Below, piece by piece: positions 43,333 to 53,000 of a stretch of 64,000 nt of DNA. Under the pieces are notes generated by a model that saw nothing but the letters and a program-made list of their open reading frames with translations, was not told the origin of the DNA and did not search any database. Each line of letters begins with the position of its first letter. The first letter of the stretch is position 1. The stretch lies in contig CAZOSM010000004.1 in NCBI GenBank assembly GCA_964582715.1, forward strand, positions 106,200 to 170,199, given 5' to 3'. The DNA is from MFZZ01 sp964582715. GTDB lineage: Bacteria; Patescibacteriota; Microgenomatia; UBA1406; GWC2-37-13. The position numbers and the translations under genes were made by a program.

Positions 43333-45489
43333 ATGAGTTCTTACTTTAAGCTAATTGTATTTAGTTTTTTTCTTCTTATAATTATTCCTTTTTTGAATAT
43401 AGTTAATGCTCAAGATTTAAATAGTGCTGATTACAAGGCCTGTATTGAAAATTCCTATGAAGTACCCAGGAGCTGTGAAAATAGAATTCAGAGTGATAAT
43501 GAAAAAAGTGCATATAGCTGTCTAGCAAAGTTGAGTGCAGATGACACAATATGGAATTGTGAACCATTTGATGGGGAAACGGTTCTTGTAAATAATTGTG
43601 CAGAAACTTTTGCAAATAATGTATGTGCACAAATCCCTAGTGGTATGATTTCAAGAAGTTGCACAGATACCTGCAATCAGCAATATAAAGAACAATTTAA
43701 AGCACTTTATACAACAAAATATCATGAAACTAATACATGTCCAACTACTGTTAATAATAGAATAGCAAGTGTAAATAATGGTGCCTATGATGCGTTTATG
43801 AGAGTAACATGTAATAGCTTTGATTTACTAGACTGTCAAGATAAAGTACTCAACCAAATAAAGACAGATACTCAAAATCAATGTAATCTGGTAGTAGATA
43901 CCAATAAATCAGAGATTGCCTCAGCAGTAAGTTCAAGATTTACTATTGCTATACCTACACCAATACCAGAAGCAGTGAATGCTCTTGATACATTAACTAA
44001 TATAATTGATAGAAGTCAACGAAGAAACTGTGATCCTAATGAGAGTTATCTAAGTCCAAATTCATTGGATCCCTTAACTTGTTATGAATATAGGTCATGT
44101 ATCTATTCATCACTCTCCGAGGTATCATATGCTGATGATATCTGGTCTTGTACGGATTCTGATCAATCATGTTTAACATATTTTAGACATGCTTTTGAAA
44201 ATATATATAAACAATGGGTAAAAACGTTATCTTCTGATAATCAAATTACCTCTGCAAAGCCTGAAGCAATGAGTTGTTCAGGATTCTTTGAGAGTTCTAT
44301 GATTATTGAGACACAAAATTTTGAAGAATTGTATAGATCAAAAAGAGATGAAAGGAGAAATAATAACTTAAGTGCCCAAGATAAGCCTGTATTTAAACCT
44401 TTAAGTACTACAGATGATTTTGAAGAGCTTTTGAATTGTGGATTTGCAGATAATAAGAATAAAAATAGATGCTGTCCAACTGATATTGACTTATCAGACT
44501 TGTCTTCGCAGTTAACTATAAATGAATTAGAAGGTAATCAGTGTATGATTCCATTTGTTAATGAAGAAAATTGCCCTTCCTTGTTAACATCAAGTGGCTT
44601 ACAGGAAAAAGTAGTACAGTTGGCTGCAGGTGATTTCCAGACTAAAATTGATGAAATAAAAGCGTTATCGGAACAAGATGGGGGTGAAATACGTGAATGT
44701 TATGTAGGAACATGTAATAGTAATGGGTTTTGTGAAGGTGGAGGTGGTGCTGATGTCTGTATGAAGTATATAGATGAAAGTGAAGCAGCATATAATGCCT
44801 GTACTGTATGTATGCAAGATAATATAGGTGCTCTTCATACTAAGAAAATATATACAGCATTAGGTTGTATTGATACAAGCTTTGATGGATTTATAGGTAA
44901 TGTATTTAATATTGGTATCGGTATTGCAGGATTAACTGCTCTCTTTTGTATAATTTATGCATCCTTTATATTGCAGACTTCTCAAGGTAATCCAGAACGT
45001 ATTCAGCAAGCTCAAGAAAATCTTACATCATGTATTACTGGATTAATTTTGGTTATCTTTTCAGTATTAATTTTAAGAGTCATAGGTGGAGACATACTAA
45101 GAATTCCTCAGTTTACCCAAGATGCAAGTTCTAGTATAAGTCCTACTGTAACACCCGCAACCACTGCTCTTCAACCAACTAACAATATACCTGTTAGTAC
45201 TTCAACACCGGTACCTCCTACACCAACTGTAACTCCACCTTTTCAAGGAGCTGTAACAACTAGTACAACTTTTTTTGTAAATGAAAGTAATAACTATCCC
45301 GTTCAATCTGGACAAAATATTGAAAGAATTATTGGCATATCTCCTGATGGTAGATATTTACAAGTAGATTTAGTGTCGAGTGCAAATATTGCACCTCGTA
45401 TAACAACAGGTTATATCTTAACTAGTACAGTAAATTATAATGCGACAACTCCACTAGTAAATTTTGATACACAATCCTGGTTACCGTAA
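43333..45489 (+). CDS. Large exported Cys-rich protein with pilin-like TM hairpin
   Basis: A 718-aa protein: signal peptide (1-26, ending NIVNAQ), a large Cys-rich ectodomain, a TrbC/VirB2-like hairpin (about 520-590; loop QTSQGNPERIQQAQENLTSC), a Thr/Pro linker, and a C-terminal SH3-like strand region (NYPVQSGQNIERIIGISPDG). The ectodomain contains an internal repeat: a CLAKLSADDTIWNC segment (about residue 60) is echoed by CIYSSLSEVSYADDIWSC (about 260). The hairpin pattern is that of the small pilins here. TATAAT (43321-43326) lies exactly 6 nt before the ATG. A tip or anchor subunit of a pilus is the inference. Confidence 0.68.
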   Translation: MSSYFKLIVFSFFLLIIIPFLNIVNAQDLNSADYKACIENSYEVPRSCENRIQSDNEKSAYSCLAKLSADDTIWNCEPFDGETVLVNNCAETFANNVCAQIPSGMISRSCTDTCNQQYKEQFKALYTTKYHETNTCPTTVNNRIASVNNGAYDAFMRVTCNSFDLLDCQDKVLNQIKTDTQNQCNLVVDTNKSEIASAVSSRFTIAIPTPIPEAVNALDTLTNIIDRSQRRNCDPNESYLSPNSLDPLTCYEYRSCIYSSLSEVSYADDIWSCTDSDQSCLTYFRHAFENIYKQWVKTLSSDNQITSAKPEAMSCSGFFESSMIIETQNFEELYRSKRDERRNNNLSAQDKPVFKPLSTTDDFEELLNCGFADNKNKNRCCPTDIDLSDLSSQLTINELEGNQCMIPFVNEENCPSLLTSSGLQEKVVQLAAGDFQTKIDEIKALSEQDGGEIRECYVGTCNSNGFCEGGGGADVCMKYIDESEAAYNACTVCMQDNIGALHTKKIYTALGCIDTSFDGFIGNVFNIGIGIAGLTALFCIIYASFILQTSQGNPERIQQAQENLTSCITGLILVIFSVLILRVIGGDILRIPQFTQDASSSISPTVTPATTALQPTNNIPVSTSTPVPPTPTVTPPFQGAVTTSTTFFVNESNNYPVQSGQNIERIIGISPDGRYLQVDLVSSANIAPRITTGYILTSTVNYNATTPLVNFDTQSWLP

Positions 45490-45522
45490 AACATTATTTA
45501 CACCAGATATAAAGAATTAAAC

Positions 45523-45543
45523 TTAGACATATAGTTTGTCTAA
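45523..45543. other. Short hairpin between convergent genes
   Basis: TTAGACA pairs with TGTCTAA around a 7-nt loop, centred between the convergent stops of the Cys-rich protein and the VirB6-like protein. No clear U-run, so terminator function is uncertain. Confidence 0.3.
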
Positions 45544-45549
45544 TTAGGT

Positions 45550-47322
45550 TTAAGGTGATTGCTGAACTTGCTCATTTTGTCTTTTGACAGCATTAGCAAG
45601 TACTTCGTTTGGATTATCGTTTAACAAATTACCCATCCATCCTAATCCCCATTGCTTTAGGGCGTTACTTTCCTTATATATACCAAACTCATTTGCTAGA
45701 GAGCGAGCTCTCAGGAATAATCCTGTTCCACCTGCTAAGGCAATTCCACTACCTCCTAATAATTTACCAGGCGATATGCTTAGAGGTAGATCTTCTACAC
45801 CAAATGCTTTCTTAACTAGTTGTACTATATCTGGAATCAAAAACAATAAACTTATAGCGACAAGCATAACAAAACCATCAGTTTCTACGGAATATAAATA
45901 CGGGGGAGACCAGAATGGTGATTCATCCTTATTGAAATGGAGAATTTCACCATCTACATGCACTTGGGCTATGGGCATATTATTACCTACAGCAGTTGAA
46001 TTAAATGATCTTAAATATGCTACATTCGCGATAAGTCCAGATGTCATTATGAGAATACTTACAATTGGGAATACCATTAAATTAAAGAATAATCCTTTAA
46101 TCCAGAAACCAAAGGTAGAATTATTTGGCAATGCTTCAAGTAGTAGAATTAATGGTGAAAAAATGATCGATAATAGAATTTTGGTATAGGTTATAAATAA
46201 CATAAAGAATATTCTAAAGAAAAGGAATAGGATACTAATCCATACTAGCAAACTTAATATATAAGGAACTAAAAAACCAATCGCTAGACCCATAAGCAGT
46301 CTTCCAAAGAGAGATCCAAACAGGAAAGCTAGTAATTCTCCAGCAACAGGAATAGAAGATAATACTTCGCCTGATCTAAGTTTATCAAATGCTGGATTTA
46401 AACCACCATATATCATGACCGCCAGAGTAACAATAATAAATCTAAAAGAATACTGAAGAGCTGAAGGTACTAAAGATAATAAAGCGGCACCAGATCGAAA
46501 GACATTGTTATTCCCAATTGTTCTTGTAAAAAGGTTCCAAGTACTTTGATTAAATACATCTCCATTCCAACCTAATACTCTAATCACATCTTCTCTCCTC
46601 TCTGTAGAGGATATATTCTGAATAATGATATCACCACCTAGCCCCATGGCAAGATACATAAGGTCAATAAGAAAACCTGCTATGGCAAATGAAAATGTTA
46701 TTAAAATCATTGATAAAACAATTTTAGGTATAGCGTTCTGAATAGATATAGCTGCCTGAGGGTTAATGCTCTTCTGGAACATAATAGCGAAGCCAATTAT
46801 GATGGTAATAAGTACCAGTATCATATATGCAACATTTCTAAAAACTTTCCATATTGGGGCTAATGGTTGTAATGCGTAAAAACCAATACCTTGTGCATAA
46901 GTTTGGGGAATAAAGCCAGCATTAGATAATCCTTCATAAGTCCATATAATTCCTGAAGCAGGAGGATTAGCATAAGGTGAAACCAAAACACTTGTTACCT
47001 TCCCCATCAAGCTACCATTAAAGTCATTCACGGTATCATTAGGATTATCTGTACAAAATTCTCCAACCATATAGCAAAAGGTCGACTTAAAAGTCCACAT
47101 TTGGATTTGACCTATTTCAGTCTCCTGCAGTTTTGGATCATTTATCTGAGCATACATTTCAGCTCTTTTTTGATTAAAAAGATCGTCATTTACGATGATC
47201 TTATCTTTAGACATAAAGTATGAAAAAAGATAGAATACAGTGATTAATACAGAAATAACTAATATTCCTTTTCTAATAAATTTTAAGTAGTTTTCAATTT
47301 TTTGGAAGAATTGTTTTAGCAT
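45550..47322 (-). CDS. VirB6/TrbL-like polytopic membrane protein
   Basis: A 590-aa protein with an N-terminal membrane segment, an external loop with two Cys (STFCYMVGEFCTDN), and seven or more further segments, including SILFLFFRIFFMLFITYTKI and LLSIIFSPLILLLEALPN. This layout, and the late central hydrophobic block followed by a cytosolic tail, match VirB6/TrbL inner-membrane channel proteins of type IV secretion. Last gene of a minus-strand operon that begins at the C39-like gene. Confidence 0.7.
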   Translation of the reverse strand: MLKQFFQKIENYLKFIRKGILVISVLITVFYLFSYFMSKDKIIVNDDLFNQKRAEMYAQINDPKLQETEIGQIQMWTFKSTFCYMVGEFCTDNPNDTVNDFNGSLMGKVTSVLVSPYANPPASGIIWTYEGLSNAGFIPQTYAQGIGFYALQPLAPIWKVFRNVAYMILVLITIIIGFAIMFQKSINPQAAISIQNAIPKIVLSMILITFSFAIAGFLIDLMYLAMGLGGDIIIQNISSTERREDVIRVLGWNGDVFNQSTWNLFTRTIGNNNVFRSGAALLSLVPSALQYSFRFIIVTLAVMIYGGLNPAFDKLRSGEVLSSIPVAGELLAFLFGSLFGRLLMGLAIGFLVPYILSLLVWISILFLFFRIFFMLFITYTKILLSIIFSPLILLLEALPNNSTFGFWIKGLFFNLMVFPIVSILIMTSGLIANVAYLRSFNSTAVGNNMPIAQVHVDGEILHFNKDESPFWSPPYLYSVETDGFVMLVAISLLFLIPDIVQLVKKAFGVEDLPLSISPGKLLGGSGIALAGGTGLFLRARSLANEFGIYKESNALKQWGLGWMGNLLNDNPNEVLANAVKRQNEQVQQSP

Positions 47323-47361
47323 GCGTAATTCATTCTACTTAATTTTATGGAACAATGTCAA

Positions 47362-47778
47362 TTAGGGAACTTCTACTTCTACCCGTGGCGGTAGGGAAAT
47401 TGGGTTAAGACTGCGGTATTCTACTCTGTAAGAATTCGGATCAATATTTAGTTCACTAAAAAACCTTCCACTAACTTCTGTAGCTTGATTTAAATTACCT
47501 CGGTAGTACATAAGAAATGTGCCACTGCGTGGTTTATATTCAATAGTCATATTTTCGTACTCAATTGGATACAACAGTTCTTGTTGGACATTCGGTGCTA
47601 ATGTAGGAAACGTATAATTTATCTGTACGGGAGTAATGGTCGGCCCGAGTGTTTGTGTGGGAGTTATTTCATCAATGGTTTCAGTTGGCTGCGTACGAAA
47701 GTTATTAATTACCCATGAAAGAATAACGATAAAAAGTATCAGACCACCGATAATAAAGTAATATTTCATGCGATCCAT
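47362..47778 (-). CDS. Small membrane-anchored partner protein (second copy)
   Basis: A 138-aa protein: one N-terminal membrane segment (YYFIIGGLILFIVILSWVI), a Thr/Pro linker (TPTQTLGPTITPVQ), and an external alpha/beta domain of about 70 residues with NMTIEYKPRSGTFLMYYRG. It has the same layout as the 152-aa protein at 48667, with weak similarity over the end domain. It follows the lysozyme-like gene by 2 nt if the ATG at 47778 is used. Probably a partner of that enzyme. Confidence 0.65.
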   Translation of the reverse strand: MDRMKYYFIIGGLILFIVILSWVINNFRTQPTETIDEITPTQTLGPTITPVQINYTFPTLAPNVQQELLYPIEYENMTIEYKPRSGTFLMYYRGNLNQATEVSGRFFSELNIDPNSYRVEYRSLNPISLPPRVEVEVP

Positions 47779-47780
47779 AG

Positions 47781-48662
47781 TTATAAAGTACACTGATGAA
47801 TAATAAACTCACAGTAGGTTCGATTTCCTAAGTGTGCAAAAGGTGTTCTACATTCACCAAAGTATCTTCTTCCAGCTTCATACATTGCATTTTGGTCCCA
47901 GTTTCTATCTCCGGCTGGAGTACCACTATCTCGTTTGAGTTTTTTTGCAGCAGCAAAAGTACTATCTCGTAAATTACAGACATGTGCTTGGTGACTTGCA
48001 CCATCATATTCGTTTACTGCATTACCATAAGAAGCCCAGGCATTGGGACAAGAGTTTAAGCAATTACCTTGCCAACAACATCTATTACATGAAGAAGAAC
48101 CACGATCATCCGTACCCATAGTCATCTGCATATGCCCAGCAGCAGAACATGAGTTCCATGGGCAGTTTGGAATGACCTGACCGGGCTGAATATATTGATT
48201 TACCTGTTCTGGGGTATAGTTAAAAACGGAAGTAAGCTCCATATAAGATATTGCTTCAATAACACATTGAGGCACTCCCACCTGTCCTCCCACATAATCA
48301 TAAAATGTTTGCAAGGCAGTAAACGTTTGGTCAATTGGCTGACCTTCTGGAGTTTGGCTTGGGACGCCAGATATAATTGGTGAAGAAGGATTACCAGTTA
48401 CTTGTGGTTGGGTAGTAGGAGAAATAGTATTTGATCCACTTGATGGCGCAGTAGTTGGTCGAGCTCTAAAAAATATGTCTAAGAAGTCTTCAAAAACTTC
48501 ATCTGCAGGTTTTTTTTTGTCACCTGGATTAACTCCATACCCGTCTCCTCGATCTATGTAGGGACGTTGTGGATTATCTAGTACATTTGGCTGAGCTAGA
48601 ATTATTGAAGTGCCTAAAAAAAATAAAGTCAAAGTAGTGAGCAATATAAATATGTATTTCAT
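47781..48662 (-). CDS. Secreted lysozyme-like (lytic transglycosylase) protein
   Basis: A 293-aa protein: signal peptide (1-24, ending IILAQ), a shared module at about 27-70 (NPQRPYIDRGDGYGVNPG; ADEVFEDFLDIFF), a Ser/Thr/Pro linker, and a lysozyme-fold domain (about 135-293). VIEAISYMELTSVFNY supplies a candidate catalytic Glu, and AAGHMQMTMG matches the GLMQ region of transglycosylases. Twelve Cys in the enzyme domain imply disulfides. VirB1-type transglycosylases open the wall for type IV secretion, the natural role here. Confidence 0.72.
   Translation of the reverse strand: MKYIFILLTTLTLFFLGTSIILAQPNVLDNPQRPYIDRGDGYGVNPGDKKKPADEVFEDFLDIFFRARPTTAPSSGSNTISPTTQPQVTGNPSSPIISGVPSQTPEGQPIDQTFTALQTFYDYVGGQVGVPQCVIEAISYMELTSVFNYTPEQVNQYIQPGQVIPNCPWNSCSAAGHMQMTMGTDDRGSSSCNRCCWQGNCLNSCPNAWASYGNAVNEYDGASHQAHVCNLRDSTFAAAKKLKRDSGTPAGDRNWDQNAMYEAGRRYFGECRTPFAHLGNRTYCEFIIHQCTL
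48491..48581 (-). repeat. Shared-module repeat, copy 1
   Basis: 91-nt segment matching 49820-49910 with 10 mismatches by hand alignment (about 89% identity), without gaps. It encodes the N-terminal module of the lysozyme-like protein; most differences are silent. Confidence 0.85.
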
Positions 48663-48666
48663 ATTA

Positions 48667-49125
48667 TTAGTTTGGCCTATTGAATCTGTCTAACGGAATA
48701 GCGGGATACTGGTTATTCTTCCATTCTTCAAATGCAATGCGTGCTGAATCTGATACAGAGTTATAGGTAACGTCAAATAGATCTGTGTCAAAGTTATATT
48801 GAACCATAAATTCAGTGGCAGAATATGGAGAAAGTCTTCTGAGTGCTCTTTCCTGATCTATATTATTTTGCTGTTCATCTGTAAACTCATGATCAACAGC
48901 GCCAGTTTGAGGAGGTGGTGTTGCAGGAATATCATTTGGATTTGTTGTTATGGTAACTTCAACTAAATTTACTATCGTTGGCTCAGGTTGTGAGTCTGTT
49001 ACAGAAGATTCTTGTCTTCTAAGAACAAAAGAGATAATAAGTAATATTAATATAAAGACAAAAAGAGCAAACATTATTATATAAATGCGTTTATTAGGTT
49101 GATTCATTAATATATTGAGATCCAT
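48667..49125 (-). CDS. Small membrane-anchored partner protein (first copy)
   Basis: A 152-aa protein: an N-terminal membrane segment (RIYIIMFALFVFILILLIIS), an Ala/Pro/Thr linker (NDIPATPPPQTGAV), and a short external domain with EFMVQYNFDTDLFDVTYNSV. The layout and domain pattern resemble the 138-aa protein two genes downstream. It follows the C39-like gene by 2 nt and precedes the lysozyme-like gene by 4 nt, so the operon alternates enzyme and anchored protein. Confidence 0.65.
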   Translation of the reverse strand: MDLNILMNQPNKRIYIIMFALFVFILILLIISFVLRRQESSVTDSQPEPTIVNLVEVTITTNPNDIPATPPPQTGAVDHEFTDEQQNNIDQERALRRLSPYSATEFMVQYNFDTDLFDVTYNSVSDSARIAFEEWKNNQYPAIPLDRFNRPN

Positions 49126-49127
49126 AA

Positions 49128-49991
49128 TTAGCGTCTTTTAACTGCAAATGCTGTACGATATAATGGATATGGTTGTCTATTTACATAGTTAATGGGTTGA
49201 GCACTTGATTCTGGAGGTTCATAATAAGGGTCAAAAGAGGTAACCCTATTATGTTCATCAATATCAGTAACAACATAAAAATGTCCTTTACTGTCATATC
49301 CAAAGTTAGCCAGGACAAACACAAACCAGCCGTTCTTTACATAACCACGAATATCATCCGCAACAACATCAATAGATACTGCATTTTTACTTGAATAATT
49401 AAAGATATAATTAGAAGTCTGGAGTCCATACACTTCTTCCATGATTGCTTTAGGTGTCATAATATCAGTACCATAACAAGTCATATAAGCACCTCTTGCC
49501 TTATATCGATTCATTAAACTTACAGGTTCAACAGAAGGGTCAGCTAATGTTGCTATAACCATTGCAGCGGAGGTAATACCACAGCCCATACCACATAGAT
49601 TACAGCCAGCAACTGTTTCTACACTTCGATAATTACATTGTCGGTAAACTTTAAAATTTCCTTCATAAGAACCTCCACTCATGGGAATTGTAGGCGCTGG
49701 TGAGGATACTGCTCCATTGGTTGGAGTTCCAGTTGTCCCAGGCTGAGTAGGATTTGATCCATTTTGAGGAGAAGAAGTTGGGATTGGTCTTGATTTAAAA
49801 AAGATATTTAAGAAATCCTCAAAAACTTCATCAGCAGATTTTTTTTGGTCACCTGGATTAACTCCATACCCATCTCCCCGGTCTATATATGGACGCTGGG
49901 GATTATCTAGACCATTTGCTTGGGCCAAAATATCTTTGGGGCTTATTAATAATGCAAAAAAAATAATTATAGTAATATATAACAGTTTCAT
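49128..49991 (-). CDS. Secreted C39-like cysteine peptidase with shared module
   Basis: A 287-aa protein: signal peptide (MKLLYITIIIFFALLISPKD, cleaved near AQA), the shared module (NPQRPYIDRGDGYGVNPGDQ; ADEVFEDFLNIFF), a Thr/Pro linker, and a papain-like C39_2 domain (about 125-287). The candidate nucleophile Cys is in CNLCGMGCGITSAAM, the His in GHFYVVTDIDEHN, with FDPYYEPP after it. It may cut peptidoglycan cross-links or process secreted peptides. The start at 49991 gives the cleaner signal peptide; an upstream ATG at 50018 is possible. First gene of the operon, divergent from the ClpC-like gene. Confidence 0.72.
   Translation of the reverse strand: MKLLYITIIIFFALLISPKDILAQANGLDNPQRPYIDRGDGYGVNPGDQKKSADEVFEDFLNIFFKSRPIPTSSPQNGSNPTQPGTTGTPTNGAVSSPAPTIPMSGGSYEGNFKVYRQCNYRSVETVAGCNLCGMGCGITSAAMVIATLADPSVEPVSLMNRYKARGAYMTCYGTDIMTPKAIMEEVYGLQTSNYIFNYSSKNAVSIDVVADDIRGYVKNGWFVFVLANFGYDSKGHFYVVTDIDEHNRVTSFDPYYEPPESSAQPINYVNRQPYPLYRTAFAVKRR
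49820..49910 (-). repeat. Shared-module repeat, copy 2
   Basis: 91-nt segment matching 48491-48581 (10 mismatches, no gap). It encodes the N-terminal module of the C39-like protein; within a 33-residue stretch only two residues differ (K/Q and P/S). Confidence 0.85.
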
Positions 49992-49992
49992 G

Positions 49993-50021
49993 TTGACTTT
50001 TATCAAATACTTCCACATAAT
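49993..50021 (+). promoter_or_regulatory. Promoter of the ClpC-like gene
   Basis: TTGACT (49993-49998), 17-nt spacer, CATAAT (50016-50021), then exactly 6 nt to ATG 50028. Divergent from the C39-like gene, so the region could co-regulate both operons. Confidence 0.65.
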
Positions 50022-50027
50022 GAATAC

Positions 50028-53000
50028 ATGTCTAATATGTTTGATTTTATACGAAAAAAGTCTACTAATGCAAACCCAAATGGGGATGCAGCAAATACAA
50101 GTAATTCACAAACTTCAGAAGTAACTGAACAACAGACTACAAATAATGCCTCTGGTGGTTCGTATAACGGCATCGGCACCCCACCTAATGGTCAATCTTA
50201 TAATGGAATTGGCGCTCCTCCAAGTGGAAAATCTTACAATGGCATAGGATCTACTCCTTCGGGAAAAGATCCATATAATGGTGTCGGACAGACTCCAGCC
50301 CCAACTTCAACTGAAGCTCCGTCAGACAATCCTCCAATGGATTCTCAAAATGTTTCTGATAATGCTCCTAAAAAAGAAGAGAATGAATGGCAGGGATTGA
50401 ATACTCAGAATAATGATGCGCAAGCAAATGAGACCAAAAAACCTAATCAGATGAATGCAATGCCAAATGAAAAGACTGATCAGAACCAGAATAAGAATAA
50501 TACAGTAAATCAAGATAAAAATGTTCCAAAAGGAGATTCACTCAAATCAAATATCACTGATAAGAAGAGAAGTGATTTAGATATCATGACGCATTTAACT
50601 CAGCGTTCCAATAAGGTCTTTTTAGAAGCAAATAATAAAGCAAAAGCTCTGAAAAATGTATATGTTGATAGTGAACATTTACTACATGGTCTTCTTACTG
50701 ATGGAGAGATTTATAATATTATGGTTGAACTTAAAATTCAGCCACAACTTATTCAGCAAGAATTAGATAAAAACTATAAAAAAGAAGATAACAATGGAAA
50801 TCCTCAGATTTCTCCTCGTGTAAAACAAATTATCAGTAATTCGTTAGTGGTAGCCCGTAAGATGGGATATGAATTTATCTCTCCTGAGCACTTACTCCTT
50901 GCTTTGTTTGCAGAAGGAGAAGGTGTCGGCGCCCGAGTACTAGAAAAGCTTGGACTCCAAAAGGAAGATTTAAATAAAAAAGTTACTGGCAAAAAAGAGG
51001 GCCTTTCAGAAAAAGAAGGCAAGACAGCTCAAAAGGCTAAATCAGCTTTAGAACAATACACTATTGACCTTACTGCAAAAGCCGCAAATGGTGAGCTAGA
51101 CCCAGTTGTTGAAAGATCCGATGTAATAGAACGTGTGGTACATATTCTTTCGAGAAGAATAAAAAATAATCCAGCACTTATTGGTGAACCTGGTGTGGGT
51201 AAAACAGCTATTGTAGAAGGGCTTGCACAGCGAATAGTTGCAAAACAAGTTCCTGAAAGCTTATTAAATAAAAGAATCCTTCAACTAGATCTAGCAGGCG
51301 TGGTGGCTGGTGCATCTCACCGTGGTGAGTTTGAAGAGCGAATGAAAAATGTTATTGATGAACTCAAAGGAAGTAAAGGGGAAATTATTATGTTTATTGA
51401 TGAGATGCACATGATGATGGGTGCAGGGAGTGGTGATGGTGCAATTGATGCTTCAAACTTTATTAAACCAGCACTCGCCCGTGGTGAAGTACAGTTTGTA
51501 GGTGCAACAACTATTACAGAATATAGAAAATATATTGAAAAAGACGCAGCACTGGAACGAAGATTCCAAACTGTTCTTGTCCCAGAACCTTCTCAAGAAG
51601 CAGCAATTAAGATGTTAAAGGCAGCAAAAGATAAATATGAGGCATTCCATAAAGTCAAAATCCCAGAGCACACAATAGAACTTGCGGTAAAGCTTTCTAA
51701 GAGATATATTGGTGATCGTTTCCTTCCAGACAAGGCATTTGATCTTATGGATGAAGCTGCTGCTGCAGTAAGGCTTCCGCTTATTTCATTGCCAGAAGAA
51801 ATTAAATCATTAGAAACTCGTATCGCACAGATTCAACAAGAGGTAGATGAGGCTGAAAGACATGGTGAAAAAGTAAAAGCACGTATTGGTAGATCCAAAA
51901 TTGATGATGTCAAAGGAAAGCTTAAAGAAAAGCAGGATGAGTATAGTATGAAGAAGGCCCATACAACTACAGAAGTATCAGATGAGATCGTAAAAGATAT
52001 TATTGCAAAGCGAACAGGTATTCCTGTTTCAAAGATCTCTTCAACAGAAGGAGATAAACTTGTCAACCTTGAAGATATCATTCACAAGAGAATGATTGAT
52101 CAGGAAAATGCTGTAAAGTCCGTTGCACAAGCTATAAGAAGAGGTCGTGCCGGGCTTAAGTCAAATGCAAGACCAATTGGTAGCTTTGTATTCCTTGGAC
52201 CAACTGGTGTGGGTAAAACAGAATTGGCAAAAACAGTTTCTGAAGTCCTTTTTGATGAAGAAGATGCTGTCATCCGTTTTGATATGACAGAGTATATGGA
52301 AAGACATGAAGTCGCCAAACTTCTCGGGCCGCCACCTGGATATGTAGGATTTGAGGAAGGTGGGAAGCTTACAGAAGCTGTGCGTCGTAAACCATATTCT
52401 GTGGTTCTCTTTGACGAAGTAGAAAAGGCACATCCAGATATCTTTAATATTCTCCTCCAAATTTTAGATGACGGAAGATTAACAGATAATAAAGGAAGAA
52501 CCATTTCTTTCAAGAATACAGTTGTCATCTGTACCTCAAATATCGGTACAAAACTTATTCAGGAAGAAATGATGAAATCAGGAAATCAGGAGGTTACTGA
52601 GCCAACTATGATGTCTACATACGTGTTTACACCACGTGGACGCGAAATACTTACTATTGGTAAAAAATATTTTGAAAGAGATGGTGGGAATAATGTACAG
52701 ACACTCAATGCACAGCTTAATAATGCAAATCAGCAAGACCAGAAACCAGCAGATGGAAAAGCAGAACCAAAGAAAGATCCAACAGCACAAACTAAGTCCA
52801 GTTGGAATGACCATTTACTTAATGAGTATTTTGCAGGTCAAAAAGTTGAAGGTGCTGTAATCAATCAACCAGCTCAGAATGAAACTAACACAGATAAAGC
52901 AAATGCAGATGCAAAGCAGGAGAGTGCTACACAAGATCAACCTAAAGAACAATCAAAAGCTGTTGGCTTCCCAATGATGGGATACGACACTCATGCAATT

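Noticed and set aside
45584..46189. Plus-strand reading frame of 201 codons
   Set aside because: Wholly inside the VirB6-like gene on the other strand; composition is that of antisense to membrane segments.
50157..50300. Short periodic DNA repeats that could look like a CRISPR or minisatellite
   Set aside because: They encode in-frame YNGIG protein repeats at the N-terminus of the ClpC-like protein; unit sizes are multiples of three and there are no unique spacers.
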